Part shown: in pieces, positions 1-10,215 of the stretch | Numbering within the stretch: position 1 is the stretch's first letter | How the letters are laid out: every line of letters begins with the position of its first letter | DNA from: Saccharum officinarum | Taxonomy: Eukaryota > Streptophyta > Magnoliopsida > Poales > Poaceae | NCBI GenBank assembly: GCA_020631735.1 | Contig: CM036159.1 | Location: forward strand, 23,661,511 to 23,725,510 | Reading direction: 5' to 3' | DNA: 64,000 bases | The notes under the pieces: model-generated | What the model was told of the DNA's origin: nothing | The model's database searches: none | What the model saw: only the letters and a program-made list of their open reading frames with translations | Program-made: the position numbers and the translations under genes

Positions 1-401
1 GGCCCAGTGCAGATGCATGGCCCAAGCCCAGGTAACCGGGCTTAAGGCCCCTGCGGTCGTTCAGCCGAAAGGCCATAAAGGGCCTCTCTGTTTTCAAGTT
101 TCGGACCAAAATAAGCTAACAATTAAGCCTCAGATTTAATTTATTTTCAGTGCTTATAATTTACTATTTTATTTGAAGTTTTGTTTAAACACTTTAAGCA
201 CTTTTAAAATAAGTAATATTGTCCCGTATAAATTATGTCATCTCCAAATTTAAGTTTGTATTTTTCTGGGCATTTAACTTGGTATCATTAATTCTCCCTG
301 TTAAGCATGTCTATACCTAATCTATCTATCTAGATATATAAGTGACCATGCAATAAACTGTGTCCCATGCTCCCGTTGCAACGTACGGGTATTTTTGCTA
401 G
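1..401 (+). mobile_element. 3' end of a Helitron (plus orientation)
   Basis: The segment ends in CTAG followed by T at position 402. About 15 bases earlier is a GC-rich hairpin-forming stretch, CCCGTTGCAACGTACGGG (372-389). This is the classic Helitron 3' terminus (subterminal hairpin, CTRR end, T on the 3' flank). The 5' end lies upstream of the window or cannot be seen. The body is AT-rich and I see no ORF in it. A very similar terminus occurs in opposite orientation at 36513, so two Helitron ends of related type flank this locus. Confidence 0.55.
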
Positions 402-714
402 TTAATATTAATGAATGGAAGAGATGCTTCAAGGAAGAGCTTGCCCAAGTGTGCACTAAGGCCAATCCCATAAGACAAAACCCCACCTCAGGATCTGGAG
501 AGTTGAGATAGCTACTCCATTTGAATGTGTTTTTCCTTTGGGCTTATAAGCCGTAACTTTTTTGCCTTTCTTTTTCCTTTTTTGTATGTGCTGTAATTAC
601 CATTCTTTCATTTAATTATAAAAAAGAAAAAAAATATAGGTAGGGTTCCCGGCTGATTCGGTTAAAAAAAAAGACAAGTTCTTTACGGTTTCAGTTAACG
701 TATATGAAAAAGAG
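402..714. other. AT-rich spacer, no gene seen
   Basis: No ORF of note. There is a short A-rich run near 620-640 that could be the tail of a degenerate retroposon, but nothing else supports that. Confidence 0.4.
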
Positions 715-2181
715 AAAAATTCATGTTCGGTCCCCAATTTGGCAAGAGATGTCACATAAGTCCCTCTACTTTCAAAATGTCATTTCTGGTTCTCTGAACT
801 TGGTAAAAGGTATCACCTAGGTCCCTCTACTTTTAAAATACCATTTCTGGGTCTCTGAACTTGGCTTCGGGTGTCATCTGGGTCTCTGAACTTGGCTTCG
901 GGTGTTATCCAGGTCCCAACGGGTCCAAACCCGCTATGGAGCTAACGTGGCTCGGTCCTACATGTGGAGCCCACATGTCAGTTGGTTATATTTCTATTCA
1001 TTTTTATTTCTATTTTAGGGTACTGTAGCTACAATAGGTAGAATATTTCAAAAATTATATCTTTTTCATACGATCTCAGATGAAGATGATTTTTATATAA
1101 AAATTGTAGCTCTCGACGAGATCTACGACTTTCTAGTTTTGAGTTTTTTTAATTTGAGGTAGTTAAGATGCTAAAAAAATTAAATAAATTTTCAGCAGTA
1201 TATTAATCACGTACAAACGCTTGTCGTCTGGGAAAAATCATATCTTTCTTATATGCTGATAAATGGAGATACTTTATATATGAAAGTTGTAGCTTTTAAT
1301 GGGATCTACAACTATATGGTTTTGAGTTTTTTTTTAATTTGAGGTCGTTATAATGCTCAAAAAAATTAAACAAATTTTCAGCAGTATATTAATCGCGTAC
1401 AAGCGCTTGTCGACTTGGAAAACTCTTATCTTTCTTATATGCTGTCAAATAGATATACTTTCTATATAAAAGTTATACCTCTTAATGGGATCTACAACTT
1501 TCTAGTTATGAGTTTTTTTTTTAATTTGAGGTCGTTCAAATGCTCAAAAAATTAAACAAACTTTCAGGAATTAATATACTGCTGAAAATTTATTTAATTT
1601 TTTTAGCATCTTAACAACCTCAAATTAAAAAACTTAAAACTAGAAAGTCGTAGATCCCATTAAAAGCTATAACTTTTATAGAGAAAGTATCTCCATTTGA
1701 CAACATATAACAAAGATATGATTTTTTCAAGACGAGCGCTCGTACGCAATTAATATACAGCTGAAAATTTGTTTAATTTTTTTAAGCATCTTAACGACCT
1801 CAAATTAAAAAACTCAAAACTAGAAAGTCGTAGATTTCGTCTAGAGCTACAATTTTTATATAAAAATTATCTTCAACCAAGATCGTATGAAAAAGATACA
1901 ATTTTTGGAATATTTAAGGGATTGTAGCTACAGTACCTCGAGATAAAAATAAAAATAAATAGAAATATAACTAACTGACATGTGGGACCCACATGTAGGA
2001 CAGCGTCACATCAGCATCCATAGCGTGTTTGGATCCGTTGGGACCTAGATGACACCCAAAGCCAAGTTTAGGGACCAAGATGACAACTCTTGCCAAGTTT
2101 AGGGACCTAAAAATAGCATTTTGAAAGTAGAGGACGTAGGTGACATCTCTTGCTAAGTTGAGGGACCGACCATGAATTTTT
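715..2181. mobile_element. Long foldback (inverted-repeat) transposon, non-autonomous
   Basis: The two ends are inverted copies: AAAAATTCATG at 715 matches the reverse complement of CATGAATTTTT ending at 2181, and the similarity continues inward for hundreds of bases (for example the CAAGAGATGTCAC stretch near both ends). The centre lies near 1560-1570. Each arm holds imperfect direct repeats of about 180 bp containing CAGCAGTATATTAATC-like and GATCTACAACTTTCTAG-like words. About three units sit in the left arm and two in the right. There is no coding capacity. A long-TIR Mutator-like or foldback MITE fits. I could not define a target-site duplication. Confidence 0.65.
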
Positions 2182-2184
2182 GTC

Positions 2185-2403
2185 CGAAAAAAATATGGCA
2201 TGCAGAAGCCTTACTTTAATAATATAGGTAGAGATTGAGATAAAACGGAGTTGTATACAAATTATATGGATAACATATGGATAACATAGAGATAGAATAG
2301 GTTTAAGCATACTAGTCGGTCCCTCGTATAGTCATATTCTCCATGAGGACCACCGCGATCAAATTCAACAAATAATTAGGGTTTCAAATAATCTCTTTCA
2401 GCA
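2185..2403 (+). promoter_or_regulatory. Upstream region of F-box relic 1, shared with relic 2
   Basis: Words such as ATTCTCCATGAGGA and AATAATTAGGGTTTCAA just before the ATG at 2404 recur before the second copy at about 6390-6440. The duplication therefore included promoter and 5' UTR, not only coding sequence. No clear TATA box was assigned. Confidence 0.45.
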
Positions 2404-2850
2404 ATGGAACTCCATCACGAATCTGAGCACAGCAGGGAAATTCCTCTCGAGATCCTACAGGACATCATGCTGAGGCTGCCGATCAATTAAGGACGTTGTC
2501 CGGTCATCCTGCGTCTCCAAGCTATGGCGCCGCATCGTCACAGACCCCTCCTTCGGCAAGCTCCACGCCGCCGATCATGCCCTCGCACCCTCTGAGTAAA
2601 CCGGGAGCCCGGCAGGTGCGACGAGGCCAGCTTCTTCAACCTTTCGTCCGGCATGGCCATGTGCCATGTCGCCATCCCCAGCGGGTACAGCCTCGCCAAC
2701 ATCTGCAACGGCTTCCTCTGATTCAAGCTCGACGACTACGATCAAGTGCCGGTGGTCGTGTGCAACCCCGTCACCGGCGAGACGCTGGAGCTTCCAAAGG
2801 CGCCTCCGCTCTCCGTCTCCGAGGAGAACGACGGCGAGGCCACAGTCATG

Positions 2851-3111
2851 CAGAGACGGAACCAGCGATTCTGACTAGGGGGCCAAACAAATATGATTAT
2901 ATTTTTTTAGTGTGCTAAAATATACGTAATTATATGATTCAATAATTTTTTAAATATTTTACACTATTTATAACCAAAATCATAATATTTGGATAAAAAA
3001 TAGGTGAAAATTGATTTTTTAGCTGTAAATTCATATATTTATATAGGTATTAAAGAAAATTTACTGTGCTGGGGGCCCACAGCCCCTGCTAGCCTCCTGG
3101 TTCCGTCTCTG
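2851..3111. mobile_element. hAT-type MITE
   Basis: It has perfect 15-bp terminal inverted repeats, CAGAGACGGAACCAG at 2851-2865 and its reverse complement at 3097-3111. It is flanked by an 8-bp direct repeat CAGTCATG (2843-2850 and 3112-3119). The 8-bp duplication and the CAG start are diagnostic of hAT elements. The 261-bp interior is AT-rich and non-coding. Removing it with one TSD copy rejoins the F-box-associated coding sequence. Confidence 0.92.
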
Positions 3112-3230
3112 CAGTCATGCATCTGTCGCATCGCTTCGTCTTAGGGTTTAGCCCGTCCACCCAGGAATACAAGATGTTCCTATTTTCCTTCGCACGATAC
3201 TACTCACGAGGACATAAGACCAGCTACATG

Positions 3231-3490
3231 CTCCCTCCAGGTTGATAAAAGAAGTCGTTTTGAATAAGGTTTGGGTCAAACATTAGGAATATAAATCATG
3301 AATAACTTTTAAGCTGTTGAGTTTGGAAATGTGAAAACCATACAAATATATTTGTCTTGAAATATGCTTTCATAAAAGTATACATATATCACTTTTAAAT
3401 AAATATTTTTATAGAAAAATAAAGTCAAAGTTATACTTTGGAGGCTATGTCGTTTGTCTAAAATGACTTATTTTACCAACCTCGAGGGAG
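3231..3490. mobile_element. Stowaway-type (Tc1/mariner) MITE
   Basis: It starts CTCCCTCCAG and ends CTCGAGGGAG, and the arms pair over about 30 bp. The right flank is TA. The left flank reads TG, probably a mutated TA. The interior is AT-rich and non-coding. It interrupts the F-box relic between the TSYML-like segment and the YSRRGW segment. Confidence 0.8.
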
Positions 3491-3620
3491 TATATAGCCG
3501 CCGTGGCTGGCGCCAATACTCTTACCTCTCCCAGTTTTGCCCATTGCACACATTGCCGCCGCCGGTGCACATCGACGACAATCTATACATTCCGGTGGAG
3601 ACCGGCCATATATACACTGG

Positions 3621-3862
3621 GGGCCTGTTTAGTTGGCCAAAGAGGCAAAAAAAAGTTTGTGCAATACCTATCACATCGAATCTTAGGACGCATGCATGGA
3701 GTATTAAATGTAGGTAAAAAATAACTAATCGCATAGTTTGTCTGTAAATGTTGAAACGAATCTTTTAAGCCTAGTTAGTCCATAATTAGATAATTTTTAT
3801 CAAATAACAACGAAAAGTGTTACAAAAATTTACCCAAAAATTTTCACCATCTAAACAGGCCC
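3621..3862. mobile_element. Tourist-like (PIF/Harbinger) MITE, 242 bp
   Basis: The termini are GGGCCTGTTTAG and CTAAACAGGCCC, with a 3-bp target duplication TGG on both sides (3618-3620 and 3863-3865). The interior contains the word GGAGTATTAAATGTAGGTAAA, shared with the MITEs at 4167, 53613 and 60646. It is inserted in the F-box relic. Confidence 0.88.
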
Positions 3863-4166
3863 TGGGTTTAGTGCACTGGCTGGACGGGATGAACGCGCCG
3901 CACGAATTTTGGTACTCAATGTGGCGACCGAGACGCGTTGCATGTACCGTCTGCCGTACAACTACTGCCATCATGGTTATCACCAGTCATGGGAGATGCT
4001 GGCCGAGGGCTTTGAGCTGAACGGGCAGATGTGCCTCGCCGTGAATGTCTTTGATGAAGGTCCTCACCGCCAGCTGCAATTCTGGGTCATGAAGCCGCCG
4101 GGTGAGCTAATTGGGGGCAAGGACGACGACAAGCTGCATTGGGATCTACGCTATTGCTTCGACCTG

Positions 4167-4408
4167 GCCCTTGTTTAGATTGAAGAAAATTTCAACCCGA
4201 TGAATAGTACCATTTTCGTCTTATTTGGCAAATATTGTCCAATCATGGACCAACTAGGCTCAAAAGATTCATCTCGTGATTTCCAACTAAACTGTGTAAT
4301 TAGTTATTTTTTTTACCTACATTTAATACTCCATGCAAGCGGTTAAAAATTGATGTGATGGAGAGAGAGTGAAAAAACTTGGAACTTTGAGGCAAACTAA
4401 ACAAGGCG
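4167..4408. mobile_element. Tourist-like MITE, 242 bp
   Basis: The termini are GCCCTTGTTTAG and CTAAACAAGGCG, with TSD CTG (4164-4166 and 4409-4411). It is very similar to 60646-60887 in the same orientation and to 53613-53854 in reverse orientation. Its ends fall inside the F-box relic coding sequence. Confidence 0.88.
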
Positions 4409-4848
4409 CTGGGTGGTGAGTCCTTCAGCTTCAAAATCCCAAGGGGTGCCTGGCTTGACCACGACAAGATGTGCTACCGGCATGGAAACTTCTTGTACAA
4501 GCATGACACTGGAGGATCCTCATTGTCTTCCAACGATGGTCTTCTGTTGTTTGACCAGAAATTAGAGCTCCCGCAGGCTCCATCAGCGTCTCCATATTCT
4601 TCTCGCTTGGCTTTGTTACCGTCTTGTCAATGGAACATCTGCTGGGGTTACCGACCCAGCTTGCTCTCCCCTCTCATCTTTGCATTGCCACCGTCCCAAG
4701 ACGAAAAGGGGAAGAAACGACTGTTCGAGCACACCTTGCTACGTGCTGTTAGACAATCTAATAATGCATAAGCATGATGGCAGATGCCATATTTCTAAGG
4801 ACCAAATTTCTCTTCCGCATTCGTTTAGTTAATGGAAGACGAGCCTTA

Positions 4849-4975
4849 GGCCCTGTTCACCCGGCTTATAATCCGTCTTTTTTAGTTTGTTTTTTTAGTC
4901 GGAACAATATTTTTCTCTCACAATAAATCAGCCAATAGTGTTTCAGCCGGCTTATCAGGATAGCCGAACGAGCTT
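4849..4975. mobile_element. Short Tourist-like MITE, TSD TTA
   Basis: It starts GGCCCTGTTC, ends GAACGAGCTT, and is flanked by TTA on both sides (4846-4848 and 4976-4978). Internal words CGGCTTATAA and GCCGGCTTATC pair. TTA is the preferred target of PIF/Harbinger elements. It is 127 bp and non-coding. Confidence 0.75.
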
Positions 4976-4978
4976 TTA

Positions 4979-5685
4979 GTGCTGTTCAAAGATGGTACAG
5001 TTAAAAATTAATTAGAATATGTTTCATAACTAAATAAGTAGCAACTATCATGTCACACACTATTAATTAACCATCAGACTATTCTAATTGTCCAGCATGT
5101 TTTATTCCAATTAAATCATGAAGGGCCAGCATGTCACGCACATATAATTACATAACTCATTTACAAGTTACAAAATAGGAGCATATACTAGGTTAAAAAT
5201 ATGGCACACCAGAAACATCAGGCCGGCCTGCTGGTAGCACATCGCACAAAGCTACAAAATCGGGGATGGAAGTTCACAAATAAAGACGAGTTTAACAAGT
5301 TTAAGCAGGTGTACAGCTAGTACTAGTACAGGAGATGAGGCTGGGACTCCGAGTAGGATCGGATCACTAAACTAAATTAGTCAAAGATATATAACTTCAC
5401 ATAGATTGAGTTAATTTTGATCCGTGACAATGACCTTCTGGGTGAACCTGTGAAATTCCCACAATACGCATAATGGTATTGTCTCTGCATTATTGTATCT
5501 TTATTTACAAGGTTTGTGCCAAGGTGATATACCAATAACTAGAAGTGCTCAGTATCAAGCAACCAATGCAACCATAGCTTATAAGCAGACAGATTGGCCA
5601 TGTAACAGAAGGAATTTCATAATCAGACACCGCATTAATCAGAGTCCAAATTCACAAGTACAGAAAAATGAGCATACCACCATGA
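4979..5685. other. Intergenic, nothing recognised
   Basis: AT-rich sequence with only short ORFs on either strand. I found no motif, terminal repeat or homology that I can support. Confidence 0.4.
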
Positions 5686-5695
5686 CGAATTCATT

Positions 5696-5985
5696 CGGGC
5701 ACGGCTAACGCCCGGACGTCGTTGCAACACCAAAACAAAACATCCGCAACATCGAAAATCTATAGTTGCATCATTGAAAATATGCGAAAAAATAATTACA
5801 ACGTTCGACTCTGGTATAGAAAATTCCCGCCGCAAAATGAACACTATGTTTCATGCAACATTCACTATGAAACATGCATAAACAATAGTTGCAACATCGG
5901 TACTTAACCGGTACTTAACTATTGCAACATATGTCGAAGCGCCCAATTTTTTTTAAGATTCCGGACGTCCTGCTCTTAGCATTAC
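5696..5985. mobile_element. Mutator-like (MULE) MITE
   Basis: It is flanked by a perfect 10-bp direct repeat CGAATTCATT (5686-5695 and 5986-5995), of which 9 bp would be the usual MULE duplication. The ends share a weak inverted repeat around GCTAA and GGACGTC. The interior has repeated TTGCAACAT words and a small palindrome GGTACTTAACCGGTACTTAA. No ORF. Confidence 0.6.
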
Positions 5986-5995
5986 CGAATTCATT

Positions 5996-6449
5996 TTCTA
6001 AAATAAACCACCATGACGAATTGAATCAAATACATAGCTAACAAGACCATTGCATGTATATATGGCTGCTTGACATCCGTGCTACAGGGTTGATTAGCTT
6101 CATTACCTTTCGATGTGTTGTTAATTTATTGCTTGTCTAAACCGCCTCATCCACCAACGGAAAGAAAGAGAGAGGGCCAGAGCTAAAACTTCATACAGCT
6201 GTGTCTCACAGATCTCGTCCGATGATCCGAGTTTCCTTTTCCAATTTTAGCCAAAACAGAAACAGCTAGCTGTTTACATCGATGATGGGTGTTACAAGTA
6301 GGAGTCGTATACGAACTCTACGGATGCCTAGAGATAGAATAAGGCCATATATCCGATAAAAAAAAAGAATAAGCCCATATATATTCTCCATGAGGATCAA
6401 CGCAATCCAAGTCATCAAATAATTAGGGTTTCAATAATGTCTCTCAGCA
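5996..6449 (+). other. Spacer and duplicated upstream region of F-box relic 2
   Basis: The last about 100 bases resemble the sequence before relic 1, including ATTCTCCATGAGGATCAACGC and AATAATTAGGGTTTCAA. The rest shows no recognisable element. Confidence 0.45.
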
Positions 6450-6841
6450 TTGGAACACCCTCACGAATCTGAGCGCAGCAGGGAAATGCCTACCGAGATT
6501 CTCCAAGACATCTTGCTGAGGCTGCCGGCCAAGGACGTTCGGCCCTGTTCCAAAGGCACCTCCGGTCTTCCTTTGCGGGGAGGACGACGGCGGCGGTCTC
6601 ACACAACTGTCGCATCGCTTCGTCTTAGGGTTCAATCCGCCCACCAAGGAATACAAGATGTTCCAAAATCTAGATTTCCTTCCCACGATACTACTCACGG
6701 GGACAGAAGACTAACTACATAGCTATGTACACCCTAGGTAGCCGCTGTGGCTGGCGCCAATAATCCTGCCTCTCCCAGTTTGGACCATTCCATAGTCTGC
6801 CGCCACCGGTGCACATCGGCGGCAATATATACATGCCAGTG

Positions 6842-7685
6842 TATAAATGGGCATGCAGCTTGAGACCGTCGGCCCAGCACGAGGCCTGGATTTTTGGCCC
6901 GCCCAAGCACGGCCCAGCCCAGTGGCCAGTGTGCCCGGGCTGGCACGGCCCGAGGGAGCTGGCCGTGCTTGGGACGCTACCCCAGCCCGGCAGGCAGCAT
7001 GGCACTGCCCGCCATTTAAGGGAAGGCCTGGTGGCGGCCCGGTGAATTTTGCAGCCTGTCGGCCTGTTAACAACCCAGTAGCCCACTCCTTTCCCATCCT
7101 AAGCCTAACGCCCTAACTCCATCCCCCTTACACGGCCACCCCTCCCTCGCGCCTCGCAAGGTTAGGACGCACAGACCGCGCCTCCGTGACTGTGAGTCCG
7201 CCCATCCTTCATGCCTCCTCCCTCGGCTCCCTCTCCCTGCCTCGCTCCGTCGTGGAAGGGTGGCACTGCTCCCTCTCGGCTCCATGCCCCCCGCGCGCCC
7301 GGCCTCCTCCACGGCGGCGTTGAACTCCACCTCCTCCACGCTTCATCCCGCCCCCTGTGGCCAGATCTCCAGCGTGCACGGCATCCTCGAGCTCACTGTC
7401 CGCGGATTCGGCCCCGAGCACCTTGGGGCGAGCTACGAGCACGTCGGCGGGGCAGCCGCCGCCACGCCCCGCACGTGGTGGCTGCGCCCCTCCCCCCTCT
7501 CTGTGTGTGCTAGCATTTGGTGGGCCTTGGGCCGGCCCAGCCTACTAAAAAAGTCATGCTCATCGCGCTGGCCTGGCACGAAAGTGGCACAACAGGCCTG
7601 CCACGAAGCCCAGAGCGGCACGGCCCGGTGGCACGCCGGGCCCTGCCGTGCCGTGCCGTGTCGGGCCGACCCGTTGCCCATCTAT
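6842..7685. mobile_element. MULE with GC-rich cargo (Pack-MULE-like)
   Basis: The ends are inverted (TATAAATGGGC at the left, GCCCATCTAT at the right), followed inward by GGCCCGGCACG-rich subterminal sequence on both sides. The flanks are ATGCCAGTG (6833-6841) and ATGCTAGTG (7686-7694), a 9-bp duplication with one mismatch, as expected for Mutator-like elements. The middle (about 7120-7510) is strongly GC-rich and holds plus-strand reading such as HGILELTVRGFGPEHLGASY that resembles captured exon sequence. I do not recognise the donor gene. There is no transposase. Confidence 0.65.
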
Positions 7686-8174
7686 ATGCTAGTGGAGACC
7701 GGCCATATGTAACACCCCTGGGTGTTAAGCATGCATTAGCATTTTAAAGCATAAAGCATTCAGCATCATTTCATGACTAGCATTGCATGAAATATAGCTC
7801 TTTTAAATTTAAACTTGAAAAGCAAATAATTAGAACCCTAACTTTGATGTAAGTGCCAAAAAGGTAGTATACTTTTGGGTATTAGCAATTTTAAATAATC
7901 TAGAATAAATTAACATGATTTTTGGAGCAATTCTTGAATTCAAGTTTTTCTCAAATTTTGTTTTAAAAATATTCTAAACAAATAAATTTTTGATTAACAA
8001 TTTAGCTTTAAATCCTAAATTCAAAATCTATTGAGAATTTTGAAAAATGCCCTACATGAAAGTTGTAGAGAATAAAATTTTGAACAACTTTTATTTTGGG
8101 CCAGAATTCTGAAAACCTCTTTTTCATCTCCAAATCTAATTTTGAAAAAAATAAGGAAATCTGAAAATTTTATT

Positions 8175-8181
8175 TATAAAG
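8175..8181 (+). promoter_or_regulatory. Candidate LTR TATA box
   Basis: TATAAAG lies just before the start of the GC-rich block, followed about 25 bases on by CTACTGGGCC. The same arrangement is kept in the 3' LTR near 18842. A transcript starting here would have a GC-rich leader ending at a splice-donor-like CAG|GTGAGG at 8608/8609. Confidence 0.4.
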
Positions 8182-10072
8182 GAAAATTCGTTTTCACCCT
8201 ACTGGGCCGCGGCCTCCTTTTCGGCCCAGCGGCTCTGGCAGCCCGGCCCGTAGCCCCACGCCGGCGTCCTCCCGCGCGCGCCCGCGCGTGACGCCGTGGC
8301 GCCGCGGCAGAGCTCGGCCGCCGCGTGGCCGGACGCCGACGACGCCGCGCGACACGCGCCCCTGTGCCCCCCGTAGCACCGCGCTCGCTTACCCCCCTCC
8401 GCGCGCTCGTCCGCCTCGGCTGCTCACTCCATTCCCTCCTCTCGCCCCGCCAGCAGCAGCAGCGCACCGCCGCGCCATCACCGGCTCTCGGAGCTCCGCC
8501 ACCGCAGTTCGCGCTCGTGGCTGCTTCTCCGGCCGATTCCTCCTGGCCTCAGCTCCGCCCCGCTTCCCTCCACCGCGTGCGCGCCTCCGCTCCGCCGCTC
8601 GAGCTCAGGTGAGGGCCAATTGGCCGTCCCCCTCCTCCACTGCCGCCATGGCCGCCGTTGGCCGGCGTGCATGGCCGGAGCTCCCTGGCCCTTCATGCCT
8701 CCTCCGGTCTCGAGCATCCGCTTCCCCTTCGCCTAGCGGTGCTCACGCTCGCCTTCTCGGCCGCCCCCGTGGCCTGTATTGGCCGGCCGACGAGCTCCAG
8801 CGCCGCCGTGCCGCCATCTCCGCTGGCGAGCCTCCTCCGGAGCTCCCGCGCCGCTCGGAGTTGGTGCGCTGGGTGCGTCTCGGTGTGGGGAGCACGTTGG
8901 TGCCCTCCCCGTCGCCGGAGATCTCACCGGCGACGAGTTCGCCACCGGTCAGCGCCTCCCCCGCGCTGCTCTGGCTGGTCGGTGGGTCCGTTGACCCGTG
9001 GGTCCCGCGTGTCAGCACGTGTGGGTGCACTGCAGCGGGTGTATTTAGCGTTTTCACCAGCGAATTTTTAAAAAGAATTAAGAAAAATGATTTCTCAGAA
9101 TTATGAAACAACTTTGAAAAATCATATCTCAAGATCTATAGCTCCAAAAATGATGAAACAAATTTTGAAATGTTCCTCTTGAATAGATCTACAGTTTAAA
9201 AATATCTCATATTATTTTTGTTACACTTTACTGTGCAAATTTATTTAATTGCTATAAATGCTGATATCTTAGAAAATATGTAGTAAATAAAATAATGAAG
9301 GGAAAAATGTGATTATTGTTGCTTTAATCTTTATTAGTGATGTACTTTCTAGAAAAAATATTAGTGAAGCATGTTCTGTGAGAAATTTTTGAGGTGTAGT
9401 ACAAATGCTTTTAATTGATAATCTTTGTTATTTTTAGTAGAAAGCTAAATTTGTATAGAACGTACATGTGATAATTTTTGTAGTGTGTTAGTTTACTGTT
9501 AGTAACATAGAAAAAATGTGAAATCTATTGTTTGATACTTTTTCTAGTACAAAATAATTTCATGCTCATATTTAGGCTATAACTTGTTTATTTTGTACAG
9601 GCAGTTTTACATAGGCATTTCTCATGAAAATTTAGTAGTAGGTTAGTTAGGGTAAGAGTAATCTACTGTAATTTTTGTAGATTTTTATCTACAACAAAAA
9701 TAGGTGTTGCTGTGTAACCCTAGTTAAATAGGGAATAAAAGATTATTCTATATGAGAAATTAAGAGAAATAAAATATATTTGGTGTATCTTTGAAGCATC
9801 ATTATGCCTTGCTGATGTTGTGGTTGAGTTAGGTTGGTAAGCTTTGGTAGCTTAGGTTCACTTGTATGTGTAGATGATAGGCTAACTAATAGAAGAATAA
9901 GGTGCATGTTTTAGGGTATATGTTCTTGGATGACGTGGACTACCTTGTAGAAGAAATAGTTATATTCAAACTGCTCATTCCATGTGCTCATCTCCATCTC
10001 ATGTCATCAAAGCACTCCACCATAATCCGATGCATCACTCGCATGTTTACTTATGCACTTGCATCATACAGG

Positions 10073-10215
10073 ATCGCAGGGAGAGTCGCAGGTAGCAGTA
10101 CAGGAGGAGCAGGCTTGGACGGATCAGCAGGAGCCCCAGGCACAGGAGGTGCCTAAGGAGGAAGAGTCAGGCGAGGAGCTGCCAGAGTGCGTCGACCACC
10201 ATCCTAGCTCGTTCG
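10073..10215 (+). other. Exon-like E/Q-rich segment inside the LTR
   Basis: After a good acceptor (CATCATACAG) the plus strand reads GSQGESQVAVQEEQAW and on to EESGEELPEC. It stays open through the segment, rich in Glu and Gln. The 3' LTR keeps it open too (about 20710-20850), with substitutions such as PKEE to PEEE. It may be a retained coding exon of LTR transcripts or chance. I do not recognise a domain. Confidence 0.35.

Larger units (their letters stand above)
2404..4771 (+). pseudogene. F-box protein relic, copy 1 (interrupted by four MITEs)
   Basis: From the ATG at 2404 the reading begins with an F-box-like stretch (IPLEILQDIMLRLP). A 4-bp insertion relative to copy 2 then gives a stop near 2487. 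In the shifted frame it continues as KDVVRSSCVSKLWRRI, typical of the second half of an F-box. An F-box-associated region follows, including VVCNPVTGETLELP, HRFVLGFSPSTQEYKMF and later YSRRGWRQ and PPPVHIDDNLYIPVET. The C-terminal part ends with RAVRQSNNA before a TAA at 4769. F-box proteins are substrate receptors of SCF ubiquitin ligases. The reading is split by MITEs at 2851-3111, 3231-3490, 3621-3862 and 4167-4408, and a TGA falls after NGFL. No complete protein can be made, so I call it a pseudogene. The family identity is solid, the substrate unknown. Confidence 0.8.

Noticed and set aside
8288..9106. 272-codon ORF in the GC-rich LTR block (and its copy near 19000)
   Set aside because: High GC makes long ORFs in several frames. 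Frames are not kept between the two LTRs because of indels, so it is not treated as a gene.
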